64,000 nt of DNA from Aeromonas jandaei (GCF_037890695.1 NZ_CP149571.1:131501-195500); one strand, 5' to 3'; numbered from the stretch's first letter, positions 14,788 to 24,293 are shown. Numbers and translations are program-made. The notes: generated from the letters alone by a model not told the origin.

Positions 14788-15597
14788 TTACAGCTTGCTC
14801 AGGCTCTGCTTCGCCAGCTGTGCCGGAGAGGTGTTGGGGTAACCCTTGATCACCTGCTCGTAGAACGCTTTCGCCTCGGCCTTCTTGCCATCCAGCTGTG
14901 ACAGCATCCCCAGCTTCAGCAGTGCATCGGCGCGCTTGGGCGACTTGCTGTACTTGTTGGCGACGGTAGAGAACTGGGCAGCAGCACCGGCTCGGTCACC
15001 CTTGTTGAACAGCAGCTGGCCCAGCCAGTAGTGTGCATTGGGGACATAGCTTGAACTGGGGTACTGCTTGATGAAGCCCTGGAAAGCCGGAATGGCTTTG
15101 TCGTAGTTCTTCTCTTTGAGCACCATGTTCACGGCAGCGTCGTAGGCCTGATTCTCGTCCTGATTGGTCGAGTAGTTGACGGCCGGGGCCGGATTGGCAG
15201 CGGTGGCTGCAGCTGGTGCGGCGGCGGCCGGAGCAGCGGCCTGCTGCTGGCTGCTCACCTTGTCCAGCTCCTGGTAGAGCTGACGCTGACGCTCTTGCGA
15301 CTGCTCCATCTGGTAGGTCTGCTGCTCCAGCTGACCACGCAGCTCGGAGACCTCCCCTTGCAGGGAGTCGACCTGCTGCTGCAAGTCGGCTTGCAAGCGC
15401 AGACGGGCGTTCAGGGTGCGCTCCAGCAGGGCAACCCGATCTTCGAGGCTACCGGTGGGCACGATGGCGCCGTTATTGCCACTCAGGACAACGCCGCCGG
15501 AATCCCCCCCCAAATCGCTGACCGGAGCCGCGGCGTGGGCAGAGACTGCAAATAAAACGGCCATCGAAATGGCCGCTTGCTTATACACAAAATTCAT
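14788..15597 (-). CDS. cpoB: Tol-Pal system protein CpoB (YbgF)
   Basis: The protein is 269 residues long. A signal peptide ends near AVSAHAAA (about residue 23). Residues 45-110 are a Gln/Leu-rich coiled coil (LEDRVALLERTLNARLRLQADL, then VDSLQGEVSELRGQLEQQ). An Ala/Pro linker leads to three TPR-like repeats from about residue 145 (AYDAAVNMVLKEKNYDKAI, YVPNAHYWLGQLLFNKGD, KRADALLKLGMLSQLDGK). CpoB links peptidoglycan synthesis (PBP1B-LpoB) to Tol-driven outer-membrane constriction. It is the last gene of the tol-pal operon, 12 bases after pal. Confidence 0.94.
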   Translation of the reverse strand: MNFVYKQAAISMAVLFAVSAHAAAPVSDLGGDSGGVVLSGNNGAIVPTGSLEDRVALLERTLNARLRLQADLQQQVDSLQGEVSELRGQLEQQTYQMEQSQERQRQLYQELDKVSSQQQAAAPAAAAPAAATAANPAPAVNYSTNQDENQAYDAAVNMVLKEKNYDKAIPAFQGFIKQYPSSSYVPNAHYWLGQLLFNKGDRAGAAAQFSTVANKYSKSPKRADALLKLGMLSQLDGKKAEAKAFYEQVIKGYPNTSPAQLAKQSLSKL

Positions 15598-15609
15598 CCG
15601 TATAGAACC

Positions 15610-16134
15610 TTAGTAAACCAGAACCGCACGGCGGTTTTTGGCAAAGGCTTCCTCGGTGTGGGACAGATCCAGCGGCTTCTCTTCGCCATAGCTGACGATG
15701 GAGAGCTGCTCGGCCTGCACACCCAGGGTTTGCAGATACTTGGCAACAGCCTTGGCACGACGCTCACCCAGAGCGATGTTGTACTCCGGAGTACCGCGCT
15801 CATCGGCGTGGCCTTCGATCAGTACTTTCACGCTCGGACGCTCGCGCAGGTAGCTGGCATGGGCATCCAGCAGATCAGCGTACTGACCCTGGATTTCGTA
15901 GCCGTCAAACGGGAAGTAGATGACGTTGTCGCGCTGCAGCGCTTCGAACTTCTGACGCATCTGCTCTTCCGGGGACAACATGCCGTTGGCGCCACCGGTT
16001 TGTACACCGCCCATGCCGTCGGTCATACCTGATTCGGCACCAGCAGAGCCTGAATCAGAAGAGGAGCTACAAGCAGCCAGGGTGAACAGTGGCAGTGCGA
16101 TGGCCAAACCCTTGAGCAGTTTATTGAGTTGCAT
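15610..16134 (-). CDS. pal: Peptidoglycan-associated lipoprotein Pal
   Basis: The protein is 174 residues long. A lipoprotein signal peptide has the lipobox LAAC with lipidated Cys22, followed by SSSS, which favours outer-membrane sorting. The OmpA-like peptidoglycan-binding domain covers about residues 65-174, with the diaminopimelate-binding block VLIEGHADERGTPEYNIALGERRA shown by Asp and Arg in HADERG...NIALGERR. Pal anchors the outer membrane to peptidoglycan and binds TolB. It lies 49 bases after tolB in the operon. Confidence 0.97.
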   Translation of the reverse strand: MQLNKLLKGLAIALPLFTLAACSSSSDSGSAGAESGMTDGMGGVQTGGANGMLSPEEQMRQKFEALQRDNVIYFPFDGYEIQGQYADLLDAHASYLRERPSVKVLIEGHADERGTPEYNIALGERRAKAVAKYLQTLGVQAEQLSIVSYGEEKPLDLSHTEEAFAKNRRAVLVY

Positions 16135-16183
16135 GCTATTTCCTTAAACCTTTATAACAAAACAAAAAACAATTGGATTTTTA

Positions 16184-17509
16184 TCAATTCAAGAAGGGCG
16201 ACCAAGCTGGTGCACGAATTTCACCGCTACTGGTCGGAAGCACAGCCTTGAAGCGACCATCAGTCGACACCAACGCAAGACTCTTACGACCCTGATAGAT
16301 GGTGGCATAAATGATCATGCTGCCATTGGGAGCCACACTTGGGGACTCGTCCAGTGCACTCTGAGTCAGGACCAACTGGGCATTGGTGTCCATATCCTGA
16401 CGGGCAATACGGTATTGCCCTTGAACCCGGGTCACCATCACCATGATCTTGCCATCAGGTGTGATGGATGCGCCCTGATTGGATTCACCTTCCCAGGTCA
16501 TCCGGCGAGTCATGCCAGTCGCCAAATTTACGCTATAAATCTGGGGTTTGCCACCACGTTCAGAGGTGAACAGCAAATTTTGCCCGTCCGGCATCCAGGA
16601 GGGTTCGGTGTCGATTACCCGGCTGGTGGTGACCCTGGTCAACTGCTTGCTAGCGACATCAACAACATAGAGGTTAGGTGACCCGTCCTTGGAGAGAACG
16701 ATAGCCAGACGACGACCATCCGGAGACCACTCCGGCGCACCGTTGATACCGCGGAAGCTGGTGATCAGGCTGCGCTGCTGGGTGTAGATATCCTGCACGT
16801 AAATCTCGGATTTCTGGTTCTCGAAGCTCACGTAGGCCAGCTTGCTGCCATCCGGCGACCAGGCCGGGGACATCAGCGGCTCGCGGGAGCGCAGCAGGGT
16901 CTTCTCGTTGTAACCGTCGTAGTCGGAGATCCGCAGCTGATACGGGAACTGGGTCCCCTGCTGTACGGAAACGTAAGCCAGACGAGTCAGGAAGGCGCCA
17001 CGCTCGCCAGTCAGACGCTCATAGACGATGTCGGAGATGCGGTGGGCGAACTGACGCATCTGGGCACCCGGGATGGTCGCCATGCGGCTATCCAGGATGT
17101 AACCGTTGCTCTCGCCACCCTGCGCCTTGGCCAACTGGCCCTTGAGCACATCGACCAGCTCGAAGTTGATCTTGTAGGTGCCGTCACCCACGGCGGCGAT
17201 GGAGCCTACCACCACAGCCTCGACCCCCTGGGCAGCCCAGGGTGCGAAGTTGATTTCGCTGCTGCTGCTCGGGGTCTGCGGCATCTGGCTGCGCGCCAGC
17301 GGCTTGAACTTGCCGCTGCGCATCAGGTCGTTGGAGACCACTTCCGCGATATCCTGCGGCAGCTGGCCGTTGCCTTCCCACTTGAAGGGGGCAACGGCGA
17401 CGGGACGGGCGCTGTCAATACCGCCAGTGATGACGATATCCAGAGCCGCATGGGCACTCTGGCCCAGCAGCAAACAACCAACCAAAGCAAAAAACACTTT
17501 TCTGATCAT
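16184..17509 (-). CDS. tolB: Tol-Pal periplasmic protein TolB
   Basis: The protein is 441 residues long with signal peptide [21 protein letters not shown]. The N-terminal domain (about 25-160) includes the stretch that binds TolA. The C-terminal six-bladed propeller shows repeated SPDG and PDG blades such as [34 protein letters not shown] and [19 protein letters not shown]. TolB sits in the periplasm and couples TolA to Pal during cell constriction. It starts 3 bases after tolA ends. Confidence 0.97.
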   Translation of the reverse strand: MIRKVFFALVGCLLLGQSAHAALDIVITGGIDSARPVAVAPFKWEGNGQLPQDIAEVVSNDLMRSGKFKPLARSQMPQTPSSSSEINFAPWAAQGVEAVVVGSIAAVGDGTYKINFELVDVLKGQLAKAQGGESNGYILDSRMATIPGAQMRQFAHRISDIVYERLTGERGAFLTRLAYVSVQQGTQFPYQLRISDYDGYNEKTLLRSREPLMSPAWSPDGSKLAYVSFENQKSEIYVQDIYTQQRSLITSFRGINGAPEWSPDGRRLAIVLSKDGSPNLYVVDVASKQLTRVTTSRVIDTEPSWMPDGQNLLFTSERGGKPQIYSVNLATGMTRRMTWEGESNQGASITPDGKIMVMVTRVQGQYRIARQDMDTNAQLVLTQSALDESPSVAPNGSMIIYATIYQGRKSLALVSTDGRFKAVLPTSSGEIRAPAWSPFLN

Positions 17510-17512
17510 GGC

Positions 17513-18646
17513 TTAAATACTCGGTTCCAATTTGAGGTTAAATTCCTTCAACATCTCGAATGCCGCAGGATCCTTCGGCACCGGCAGCTGGTTGGCCTTC
17601 AATACGGCCGCTTTACCGGAACGACATACCGCCGGGTCACCCTGGCCGTTATCCACCGAAATGACAAAGCCACTGCTCGCAAGACGTACGCCGATAGTAC
17701 ATGTTTTGCCCCGCATGGTGGGATCCAAAATCATATAACGCTCAACAGTGGCCTTGATGAGTGCCGCATATTTGTCGACTTCACCCTTGGCTGCCGCCGA
17801 TGCAGCCTGACTGCGCGCATTGGCTTCAGCCGCCATCTGCTGCTCCATCATGGCTTCCATCTCTTTCTGCAGCTTGGCCTCTTCTGCCTTGCGCTTGCGC
17901 TCGGCATCCGCCTTGGCCTTCTTCTCGGCTTCGGCTTTGGCTTTTTTCTCTGCGTCAGCTTTTGCCTTTTTATCAGCCTCTTCCTTGGCCTTCTTCTCGG
18001 CCTCGGCTTTGGCTTTCTTCTCAGCTTCTGCCTTCGCTTTTTTCTCAGCTTCGGCTTTGGCCTTCTTCTCGGCTTCCGCTTTCTTGGCCTTGGCCTCTTC
18101 AGCCTTGGCTTTCTCTTCCGCCTGTTTTTTCTCGAGCTCTTTCTTTTTCTTCAGCGCGAGCGCCTTGGCATCTTCCGCCGCTTTCTTCTCGGCCTCTGCC
18201 TTCTTGGCTTTTTGCTCTTCCAGCTTGCGGGCTTCCTCGGCTTTCTGGGCCTTCTCTTCCGCCTGCTTCTGCTCAGCCTCTTTCTTCTGCTTTTCGGCTT
18301 CTGCCTTGCGGGTCGCCTCTTCGGCCTGCTTGCGCTTGGTCTCGGCAATACGCAGGCGCTCCTGCTGCTCGGCCAGCTCGCGCTTGGCGAGATCCGTGTC
18401 TTCCTTATCCTTCTCTTTCTCTACCTTCTGAGGCTTGGGCTGAGATTTCTGCTGCTGGATCTGCTTGGCCTGTTCGTTGAGGAAGTTTTCATCGAGCATG
18501 ACAGCTTGGATGACTCCCTGCGACTCGGGCCGCTTCGGCTTGCTGAAGTCGAGACCGACAAACAGGATGATGCCGATGATCAGGTGCAGCAGAAACGATG
18601 CGATGAGATAACCGGAAATACCACGCTTCACATCCATCTCCGTCAA
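17513..18646 (-). CDS. tolA: Cell-envelope integrity protein TolA
   Basis: The protein is 377 residues long. One membrane helix (YLIASFLLHLIIGIILFVGL) lies at about residues 13-32. A very long Lys/Ala/Glu helix from about 75 to 285 has repeats of the type AEKKAKAEAEKKAKAEAEKK. The C-terminal domain that contacts TolB, Pal and phage or colicin proteins begins near VDKYAALIKATVERYM and includes GKTCTIGVRL. TolA spans the periplasm and transmits proton-motive energy from TolQR. Its start overlaps the tolR end by 4 bases. Confidence 0.96.
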   Translation of the reverse strand: MTEMDVKRGISGYLIASFLLHLIIGIILFVGLDFSKPKRPESQGVIQAVMLDENFLNEQAKQIQQQKSQPKPQKVEKEKDKEDTDLAKRELAEQQERLRIAETKRKQAEEATRKAEAEKQKKEAEQKQAEEKAQKAEEARKLEEQKAKKAEAEKKAAEDAKALALKKKKELEKKQAEEKAKAEEAKAKKAEAEKKAKAEAEKKAKAEAEKKAKAEAEKKAKEEADKKAKADAEKKAKAEAEKKAKADAERKRKAEEAKLQKEMEAMMEQQMAAEANARSQAASAAAKGEVDKYAALIKATVERYMILDPTMRGKTCTIGVRLASSGFVISVDNGQGDPAVCRSGKAAVLKANQLPVPKDPAAFEMLKEFNLKLEPSI

Positions 18647-19089
18647 TTCACCGGATCAGTCATCAGGCCCACCTGAGGCACACCGGCTTTCTTGAGAGCC
18701 ACCATCAACAGGATCACCTCTTCGTAGCGCACCGACTTGTCACCGGCCACCACCACGGGTGCGTTCTGGTTGATGGCCAGATAGCCCATGGCTTTCTCGG
18801 TGATGTACTGCTGCATCGCTTCGGGCGTGCCGCTGGGTACCGGCTCATCCTCGGCTTCGCCAGCCTTGATGACATACTCGCCATCGGTGTTGACGCTGAC
18901 GATGAAGGGCGGCTTGGCATCTTCCGGCAACTGCTCGGATTCCGCCTGCGGCAGGTCAACCTTGACCCCCTGGGTGATCACCGGCGTTACCGCCATGAAG
19001 ATGATAAGCAGCACCAGCATGACGTCGATATAGGGAACCACGTTGATCTCGGCCACCTTCTTGCGCCGGATCCGCTGATAGGTTTGCAT
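18643..19089 (-). CDS. tolR: Tol-Pal system protein TolR
   Basis: The protein is 148 residues long. It has the ExbD/TolR plan: a basic N-terminus (RRKKVAEINVVPYIDVMLVLLIIFMAV), one membrane helix with the proton-carrying Asp in PYIDVMLVLL (about residue 23), and a periplasmic domain. With TolQ it forms the proton channel that drives TolA. The Tyr-Ile-Asp-Val signature is intact. It abuts tolQ directly. Confidence 0.97.
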   Translation of the reverse strand: MQTYQRIRRKKVAEINVVPYIDVMLVLLIIFMAVTPVITQGVKVDLPQAESEQLPEDAKPPFIVSVNTDGEYVIKAGEAEDEPVPSGTPEAMQQYITEKAMGYLAINQNAPVVVAGDKSVRYEEVILLMVALKKAGVPQVGLMTDPVN

Positions 19090-19778
19090 TACTGATCACC
19101 CTGCTGCTGTGCAATTTGACGGTTCAGAATGGTAGTGAACTCGTCCATGAAGTTGGCATAGGCGTTCTCCAGCTTTTCCACCTTGTTGGAGAAGCGGTTG
19201 TAGAAGATAACGGCCGGGATGGCGGCAAACAGACCCATGGCGGTGGCGATCAGCGCTTCCGCGATACCGGGGGCTACCATCTGCAGGGTCGCCTGTTGCA
19301 CCTGACCCAGGGCGATAAAGGCGTTCATGATCCCCCATACGGTACCAAACAGGCCGATATAGGGACTGATGGAGCCGATGGTCGCCAGGATGGGCAGGTT
19401 GGATTCGAGATCGTCCACCGCACGGGAGAGGGAGACGCGCATGGCACGGTAGGTACCGTCCATCACCGCATCCTGACCGCGGGCACCGGCCTTCAGCAAG
19501 CGGGCATACTCCTTGAAACCGGAGTAGAAGATATCTTCCATGCCTTCGATGTCATCGCGGCGGGAAGAGGACTCCTGATAGAGGCGATTGAGATCAACCC
19601 CGGACCAGAAGCGATCTTCAAACTGCTCAGATGCGATATTGGCAGCCTTGATCGCCTTGGAGCGCTGGATAATCAGCGCCCAGGAGACAATCGACATGCT
19701 CATCAGGGTCATCATGACCAGTTTTACCAACAGGCTGGCTTGCCAAAACAGGCCAATAAACGAAATTTCAGCGTGCAC
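19089..19778 (-). CDS. tolQ: Tol-Pal system protein TolQ
   Basis: The protein is 229 residues long. Three membrane helices are visible: [23 protein letters not shown] near residues 15-37, [20 protein letters not shown] near 134-153, and [23 protein letters not shown] near 172-194. The [10 protein letters not shown] and [13 protein letters not shown] motifs are diagnostic of TolQ/ExbB/MotA channels. It begins one base after ybgC ends, consistent with the conserved ybgC-tolQRAB-pal-cpoB operon. Confidence 0.97.
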   Translation of the reverse strand: MHAEISFIGLFWQASLLVKLVMMTLMSMSIVSWALIIQRSKAIKAANIASEQFEDRFWSGVDLNRLYQESSSRRDDIEGMEDIFYSGFKEYARLLKAGARGQDAVMDGTYRAMRVSLSRAVDDLESNLPILATIGSISPYIGLFGTVWGIMNAFIALGQVQQATLQMVAPGIAEALIATAMGLFAAIPAVIFYNRFSNKVEKLENAYANFMDEFTTILNRQIAQQQGDQ

Positions 19779-20174
19779 TTACAGCACTCCCTTCACATTT
19801 ACAGGTATTGCAACAGGTTTCATTTGCGGATGACTGACACAGGCTATCTGTACCATGGCCTGGGTGACCAGTCGCCCATCAGCCGCCAGGATCTGCTGTG
19901 AAAAACGCATGGATGCGCGTTTCACTTCAGTCACTTGCGTTAACACATTCAAAAGTTCATTAAAACGGGCCGCCGAGCGGAAATCGATCTCTGTTCGACT
20001 CACGACGAAGGCATATCCCTCCTGCAGCAAGACGTCCTGTTCGACCCCTTTGGCACGAAGGAACTCGGTGCGAGCACGTTCCATAAACTTGAGATAATTG
20101 GCGTTGTAGACGATGCCCCCGGCGTCGGTGTCCTCGTAATAGACACGCACCGGAAACTCATGGACTTCCCCCAT
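19779..20174 (-). CDS. ybgC: Acyl-CoA thioesterase YbgC
   Basis: The protein is 131 residues long with the 4-hydroxybenzoyl-CoA thioesterase hotdog fold. The active-site motif YYEDTDAGGIVYNANYLKFMERAR is present with the catalytic Asp in EDTDAGG (about residue 18). In E. coli YbgC hydrolyses acyl-CoA and contacts phospholipid synthesis enzymes, and it heads the tol-pal operon as here. Its promoter probably lies in the 105 bases before it, beyond the cyd operon terminator. Confidence 0.95.
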   Translation of the reverse strand: MGEVHEFPVRVYYEDTDAGGIVYNANYLKFMERARTEFLRAKGVEQDVLLQEGYAFVVSRTEIDFRSAARFNELLNVLTQVTEVKRASMRFSQQILAADGRLVTQAMVQIACVSHPQMKPVAIPVNVKGVL

Positions 20175-20241
20175 AACAATCTGTGATCCATTCGACAGTC
20201 AGATGGGGGGCTATCATAGCGCAGGGCTGAATAGGAAAGAA

Positions 20242-20275
20242 GCAGGGGGAAGCAGGGAAATCCTGCCTCCCCCTG
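20242..20275 (-). terminator. Probable terminator of the cyd operon
   Basis: CAGGGGGAAGCAGG and CCTGCCTCCCCCTG form a long stem with one bulge. On the minus strand the tail is only CTTCTTTCC, so termination may be partial; on the plus strand a six-T run follows. Confidence 0.5.
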
Positions 20276-20279
20276 TTTT

Positions 20280-20591
20280 TTATGAGAGGAAATATGAATG
20301 TGTCAGCCAAAGGCCATACAACAAACTGGGCCAGGCGAGCCAAGGGTTAAACAGGATCCGCCCGAACACGCTTTTCAGATGAAAGCCGAGTCCGTTCAGG
20401 ATGCCGCAGCAGACTGCCCACATCAGCCAGAACGACAACCAGTGGCCGTGGCTGCTGGTGTTGGCTGCTATCAGATTGGGGGCCTGCAAAATAGCGACGG
20501 CCAACAAGGCCGCCGCGAGCAACATCAACCCTTGCCATGGCTGGCGCTCCAGTGGAGCAGCCAGCCTAGCCAGTCGATCACTTATCCTCAT
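20280..20591 (-). CDS. ybgE: Cyd operon protein YbgE
   Basis: The protein is 103 residues long with three membrane segments (LMLLAAALLAVAILQAPN, WLSFWLMWAVCCGILNGLGF, WPSLLYGLWLTHSYFLS). YbgE is a conserved small membrane protein of cydABX operons, of unknown exact role. ATG at 20591 is chosen because it overlaps the cydX end by 14 bases, as in related genomes. Longer frames upstream would run through cydX. Confidence 0.85.
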   Translation of the reverse strand: MRISDRLARLAAPLERQPWQGLMLLAAALLAVAILQAPNLIAANTSSHGHWLSFWLMWAVCCGILNGLGFHLKSVFGRILFNPWLAWPSLLYGLWLTHSYFLS

Positions 20592-20694
20592 CGATCTGAC
20601 GATCCATGTTCTCGGTATGTTCCAACCACAGCGCATTGATGATGCCAAATGCACAGGCCAGCAGCAGACCCAAGATCCAGGTGAAATACCACAT
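20578..20694 (-). CDS. cydX: Cytochrome bd small subunit CydX (YbgT)
   Basis: The protein is 38 residues, MWYFTWILGLLLACAFGI then INALWLEHTENMDRQIDEDK. A single membrane helix begins MWYFTWILG, followed by a short acidic tail. This matches the CydX subunit needed for a stable and active bd-I oxidase. It lies 14 bases after cydB and overlaps ybgE. The AGGAGCCC ribosome site is close upstream. Confidence 0.95.
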   Translation of the reverse strand: MWYFTWILGLLLACAFGIINALWLEHTENMDRQIDEDK

Positions 20695-20708
20695 TATCAG
20701 GGCTCCTC

Positions 20709-21845
20709 TTAGTAGGCCGAATGTTGGTTATCTTCGATGTGCTTGTTGGTCACCCGGCCAAACATCTTGATGTAGGTCCAGATGGTGTAACCCAGCACAA
20801 TCGGTACGAAGATAGCTGCGGCCACTGTCATCACCTGCAGGGTGTTGAAAGAGGCAGTGGTATCCCACATGGTCAGGCTCTGTGACGGCTCAAGGCTTGA
20901 GGGCATCACGAACGGGAACATGGAGAAACCGGCAGTCAGGATCACGCCAGCCATCGCCAGGGAGGAGGTAGTGAACGCTACCCAACCTTTGTTCAGCATG
21001 GCGAACAGCGCAGTCAGCAGGCTCATGGAGAGACCCAGTACCGGCGCGGCAATCATCCACGGGTAGAGGCTGTAGTTGTTCATCCAGGCGCCAGCCTGCA
21101 GCACAACTTCCTTGCCCAGCGGATTGGAGACCGCATCGTTGGCCGCAGCCTTGACGATGACATAGCCTTCCATGCCGCTAACCCACCAGCCAGCCACCGC
21201 GAACAGCACCAGCAGCAGCAGCGAGCTGCCGATGGCGGCGGTACGGGAGCGAGCCAGCACTTCGCCTTCGGTCTTCATCATCAGCCAGGTCGCGCCCTGA
21301 GCCAGGAACATGCTGAGGCTGACGATACCGGCCAGCAGGCCGAACGGGTTGAGCAGGCCGAAGAAGTTGCCGTGATAGGTGGACATCAGGAACTGGTTGA
21401 ATTCGAACGGCACGCCCTGCAGCAGGTTACCGAACGCGACGCCGAACACGATGGGCGGAACCGCACCACCGATAAACAGGCACCAGTCCCAGTTGTTGCG
21501 CCATCTCGGGCTCTCCAGCTTGGAACGGTAGTCAAAACCGACCGGACGGAAGAAGAGCGCCATCAGGGTCAGGATCATCGCCACATAGAAGCCGGAGAAC
21601 GCAGTTGCGTAAACCAGCGGCCAGGCAGCGAACAGAGCACCACCCGCAGTGATCAGCCACACCTGGTTGCCGTCCCAGTGGGGGGCAATGGAGTTGATCA
21701 TGACGCGACGCTCGATATCTTTCTTGCCGACGAAGGGGAGCAGTGCGCCCACCCCCATGTCGAAGCCGTCAGTGATGGCGAAGCCAATCAGCAGTACGCC
21801 GACCAGTACCCACCAGATGACACGCAGAGTTTCGTAATCAAACAT
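20709..21845 (-). CDS. cydB: Cytochrome bd ubiquinol oxidase subunit II CydB
   Basis: The protein is 378 residues long. The N-terminus MFDYETLRVIWWVLVGVLLI and GFAITDGFDMGVGALLPF (about residues 20-37) match CydB, as do HWDGNQVWLITAGGALFAAWP and the C-terminal PIVLGYTIWTYIKMFGRVT. About nine membrane helices are predicted. CydB is the structural partner of CydA in the low-oxygen quinol oxidase of the inner membrane. ATG at 21845 is preferred over the GTG two codons upstream because AAGGAG is correctly spaced for it. Confidence 0.96.
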   Translation of the reverse strand: MFDYETLRVIWWVLVGVLLIGFAITDGFDMGVGALLPFVGKKDIERRVMINSIAPHWDGNQVWLITAGGALFAAWPLVYATAFSGFYVAMILTLMALFFRPVGFDYRSKLESPRWRNNWDWCLFIGGAVPPIVFGVAFGNLLQGVPFEFNQFLMSTYHGNFFGLLNPFGLLAGIVSLSMFLAQGATWLMMKTEGEVLARSRTAAIGSSLLLLVLFAVAGWWVSGMEGYVIVKAAANDAVSNPLGKEVVLQAGAWMNNYSLYPWMIAAPVLGLSMSLLTALFAMLNKGWVAFTTSSLAMAGVILTAGFSMFPFVMPSSLEPSQSLTMWDTTASFNTLQVMTVAAAIFVPIVLGYTIWTYIKMFGRVTNKHIEDNQHSAY

Positions 21846-21856
21846 GGTCACTCTCC

Positions 21857-23413
21857 TTATGCCTTGAGCTGTTCAAAGTGATACTTGCCGGTCTTCAGGC
21901 TGCTTGGGCCGAGACGGGCAAACTTGAACATCAGGTACATCTCGATCACCAGCAGCACTGTGTAGAACAGGCAGATACCGATCAGAGAGAACCAGATTTC
22001 AGCGGCAGGCACATTGGAAGCGGAGACCGAGGTCGGCAGCACTTCGGCAATGGTTCAGGGCTGACGACCATATTCGGCAACGAACCAGCCAGCTTCGATA
22101 GCGATCCACGGCAGCGGAATACCCCACAGCAAGCCCTTGAGCAGCCACTTGCGCTGGCCGATCTGGTGACGGGCACTGTCATAGAAGGCCATACCGATCA
22201 GCACCAGCATCAGCATGCCGACGGCAACCATGATGCGGAAAGCGAAGAACAGCGGCAGTACCTGCGGGATGGAGTCATCCACGGCGGCCTTGATCTGCTC
22301 GTCGGTAGCGTCGGTCACATTGCTGGTGTAGCGCTTGAGCAGCAGACCGTAACCCAGATCCTGCTTCACTTCATCGAAGCGAGCGCGGGTTTCGTCAGAC
22401 TTGTCACCAGACTGCAGCTTGGTCAGCAGATCGTAAGCGGTCATACCGTTACGCACGCGCAGTTCGTGCTCGCTCTTCAGATCCTTGAGACCGGTGACCT
22501 GAGTATCAAGGGAACGAGTCGCGATGATGCCCATGGCATAGGGGATCTTGATGGCGTAGTCGGTGCGCATCTCTTCCTGATTCGGAATACCGAACAGGGT
22601 AAAGGCAGCCGGAGCAGGCTCAGTCTCCCACTCGGCTTCGATGGCAGCCAGTTTCACCTTCTGCACTTCACCGGTCTCGTAACCGGACTCGTCACCCAGC
22701 ACCAGTACGGAGAGGATGGAAGCCATACCGAAAGCGGCAGCGATGGCGAAAGAGCGACGGGCAAAGGCCACATCACGATTCTTCAGCAGGTAGTAGGAGG
22801 AGATGCCCAGAACGAACATGGCGCCACAGGTATAGCCAGCCGCCACGGTGTGGACGAACTTGACCTGAGCAACCGGGTTGAAGACCAGGTCTGCGAAGCT
22901 CACCATCTCCATCCGCATGGATTCGAAGTTGAACTCGGCACCAACCGGGTTCTGCATCCAGCCGTTGGCAACCAGGATCCAGAGGGCAGATAGGTTGGTA
23001 CCCAGCGCCATCAACCAGGTCGCAACCAGGTGTTGATGCTTGCTCAGGCGATCCCAACCGAAGAAGAACATGCCGACGAAAGTAGATTCAAGGAAGAAAG
23101 CCATCAGACCTTCGATAGCCAGTGGGGCCCCGAAGATGTCGCCAACATAGTGGGAGTAGTAAGCCCAGTTGGTTCCGAACTGGAACTCCATGGTCAAACC
23201 GGTCGTTACCCCGAGGGCGAAGTTAATGGCGAACAACTTACCCCAGAACTTGGTCATGTCCTTGTAGATGGGGTTGTTGGTCATAACATAGACAGATTCC
23301 ATGATCGCGAGAATGAAGGTCATTCCCAGCGTCAGGGGGACAAACAAGAAGTGATAAAGGGCCGTCGCAGCGAACTGGAACCGCGATAGGTCGACCACAT
23401 GCTCAGCAATCAT
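21857..23413 (-). pseudogene. cydA: Cytochrome bd ubiquinol oxidase subunit I CydA with in-frame TGA
   Basis: The frame from ATG at 23413 encodes a full CydA of 518 residues (E. coli 522), except that codon 453 is TGA (22055-22057). The context is [24 protein letters not shown]. All close CydA proteins have Trp there (GRQPW). So one G to A change, TGG to TGA, interrupts an otherwise perfect gene. Heme ligands and the quinol-binding region before the stop are intact ([11 protein letters not shown], then [17 protein letters not shown] Q loop). Truncation would remove the last helix. It is either a real loss of bd-I function or a sequence error; the intact remainder favours the latter or a very recent event. 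Confidence 0.85.
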
Positions 23414-23649
23414 GATGTTTCCTCACCGATTATTGGCACGGCTATTTTAAGTTTTAAGCACAAAGCTTCCGTTGATGGCCATCAAATGGGTCCCGCCATG
23501 AGCACTCACAACAAAACCCCATTACTAACAACCAGCATTAACAACAAGGCAATAACTGAGAACAAAGAAAGCTAATGTTTAACATTTATAAAACAACCAG
23601 CTGGAATTTATTCTCGCCCATGATGACTGTGGTTTTATATCACCTTTAT

Positions 23650-23663
23650 TTGATTGAAATCAA
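23650..23663. promoter_or_regulatory. FNR-type box, proximal to cydA
   Basis: TTGAT-TGAA-ATCAA matches the FNR consensus TTGAT-N4-ATCAA at every conserved base. It lies about 240 bases upstream of the cydA start. Confidence 0.75.
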
Positions 23664-23763
23664 TGTAAAAGCACCCGCCAAAGATGGCTGCAAAAGGCAT
23701 TTTTAAACTATTTAACGTCTGATGACATGAGTCAGATCACAGAATAACAAAAACAGTAATTTA

Positions 23764-23777
23764 TTGATTTAAATCAA
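23764..23777. promoter_or_regulatory. FNR-type box, distal to cydA
   Basis: TTGAT-TTAA-ATCAA is a second perfect match to the FNR consensus. Its spacing from the first box, 114 bases, is close to 11 helical turns. Confidence 0.75.
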
Positions 23778-23970
23778 TTTAATTATTTAACCGACAATGC
23801 CTTCATTTAATTTTAAAAATGGAGCCAAGCCTCTTTTTCTTATGTTATTCGCAACTGACTCCGGCTCTGAAAAACACAATTTAATACTGCTAAAAATGCA
23901 TACTCATGCGAGCCAAACCAATCAAAAAATAAATTAGATAAACTAATCTGAACGGTGCAATTTTTCTTGT

Positions 23971-23999
23971 TTGCCCACGCCGATTCGAACTCCTACAAT
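23971..23999 (+). promoter_or_regulatory. Predicted promoter of the 25-residue gene
   Basis: -35 TTGCCC (23971-23976) and -10 TACAAT (23994-23999) are spaced by 17 bases. The -10 match is strong. Confidence 0.5.
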
Positions 24000-24099
24000 G
24001 CGCCTCGCAGTGAGGGCATACCCTTGGATACAGGCCGGTTAATCGGGGTTCACGGTACGTATTCGACCATCATTTTGAACCTGACTATTGGAATCGAAG

Positions 24100-24177
24100 A
24101 TGAAAAAGTTTGTTGCTAAAACCATCCGTTACTACAAGCTTTCCTTTGTTCAGCTCTATCAACTGAACCGACTCTGA
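24100..24177 (+). CDS. Small basic 25-residue protein, or dual-function RNA
   Basis: ATG at 24100 follows a GGAA ribosome site. The peptide starts MKKFVAKTIRYYKLSF and ends VQLYQLNRL. It is basic and amphipathic, without a clear membrane helix. It has its own promoter (about 23971-23999) and a strong terminator at 24260-24293, giving a transcript of roughly 285 bases with about 100 bases of leader. The compact layout resembles small stress peptides or dual-function small RNAs such as AzuCR of E. coli in style only; no homology is claimed. Confidence 0.5.
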   Translation: MKKFVAKTIRYYKLSFVQLYQLNRL

Positions 24178-24259
24178 GAGCTCGCGACGGCTCACCTGTT
24201 TATTTTCCGGTCTGTGTCCAGACGCACTCACTGTCTGTGAACATCCATCCTGAATTGTC

Positions 24260-24293
24260 TTTGCCCACCGCATCCGCCGTGGGCTTTTTTTTG
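24260..24293 (+). terminator. Terminator of the small-gene transcript
   Basis: GCCCACCG and CGTGGGC pair around a short loop, followed by eight T residues. Confidence 0.85.

Larger units (their letters stand above)
23414..24099. other. Long AT-rich regulatory region upstream of cydA
   Basis: About 690 bases without a supported protein gene, much more AT-rich than the surroundings. It holds two perfect FNR-type boxes for the leftward cyd operon and a rightward promoter for the small gene at 24100. A long cyd control region with several oxygen-responsive sites is also known in E. coli (ArcA and FNR). Confidence 0.7.

Noticed and set aside
24085..24273. 62-codon minus-strand frame opposite the small basic peptide gene
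   Set aside because: It covers the terminator region of the + strand unit and has no ribosome site or recognisable features.
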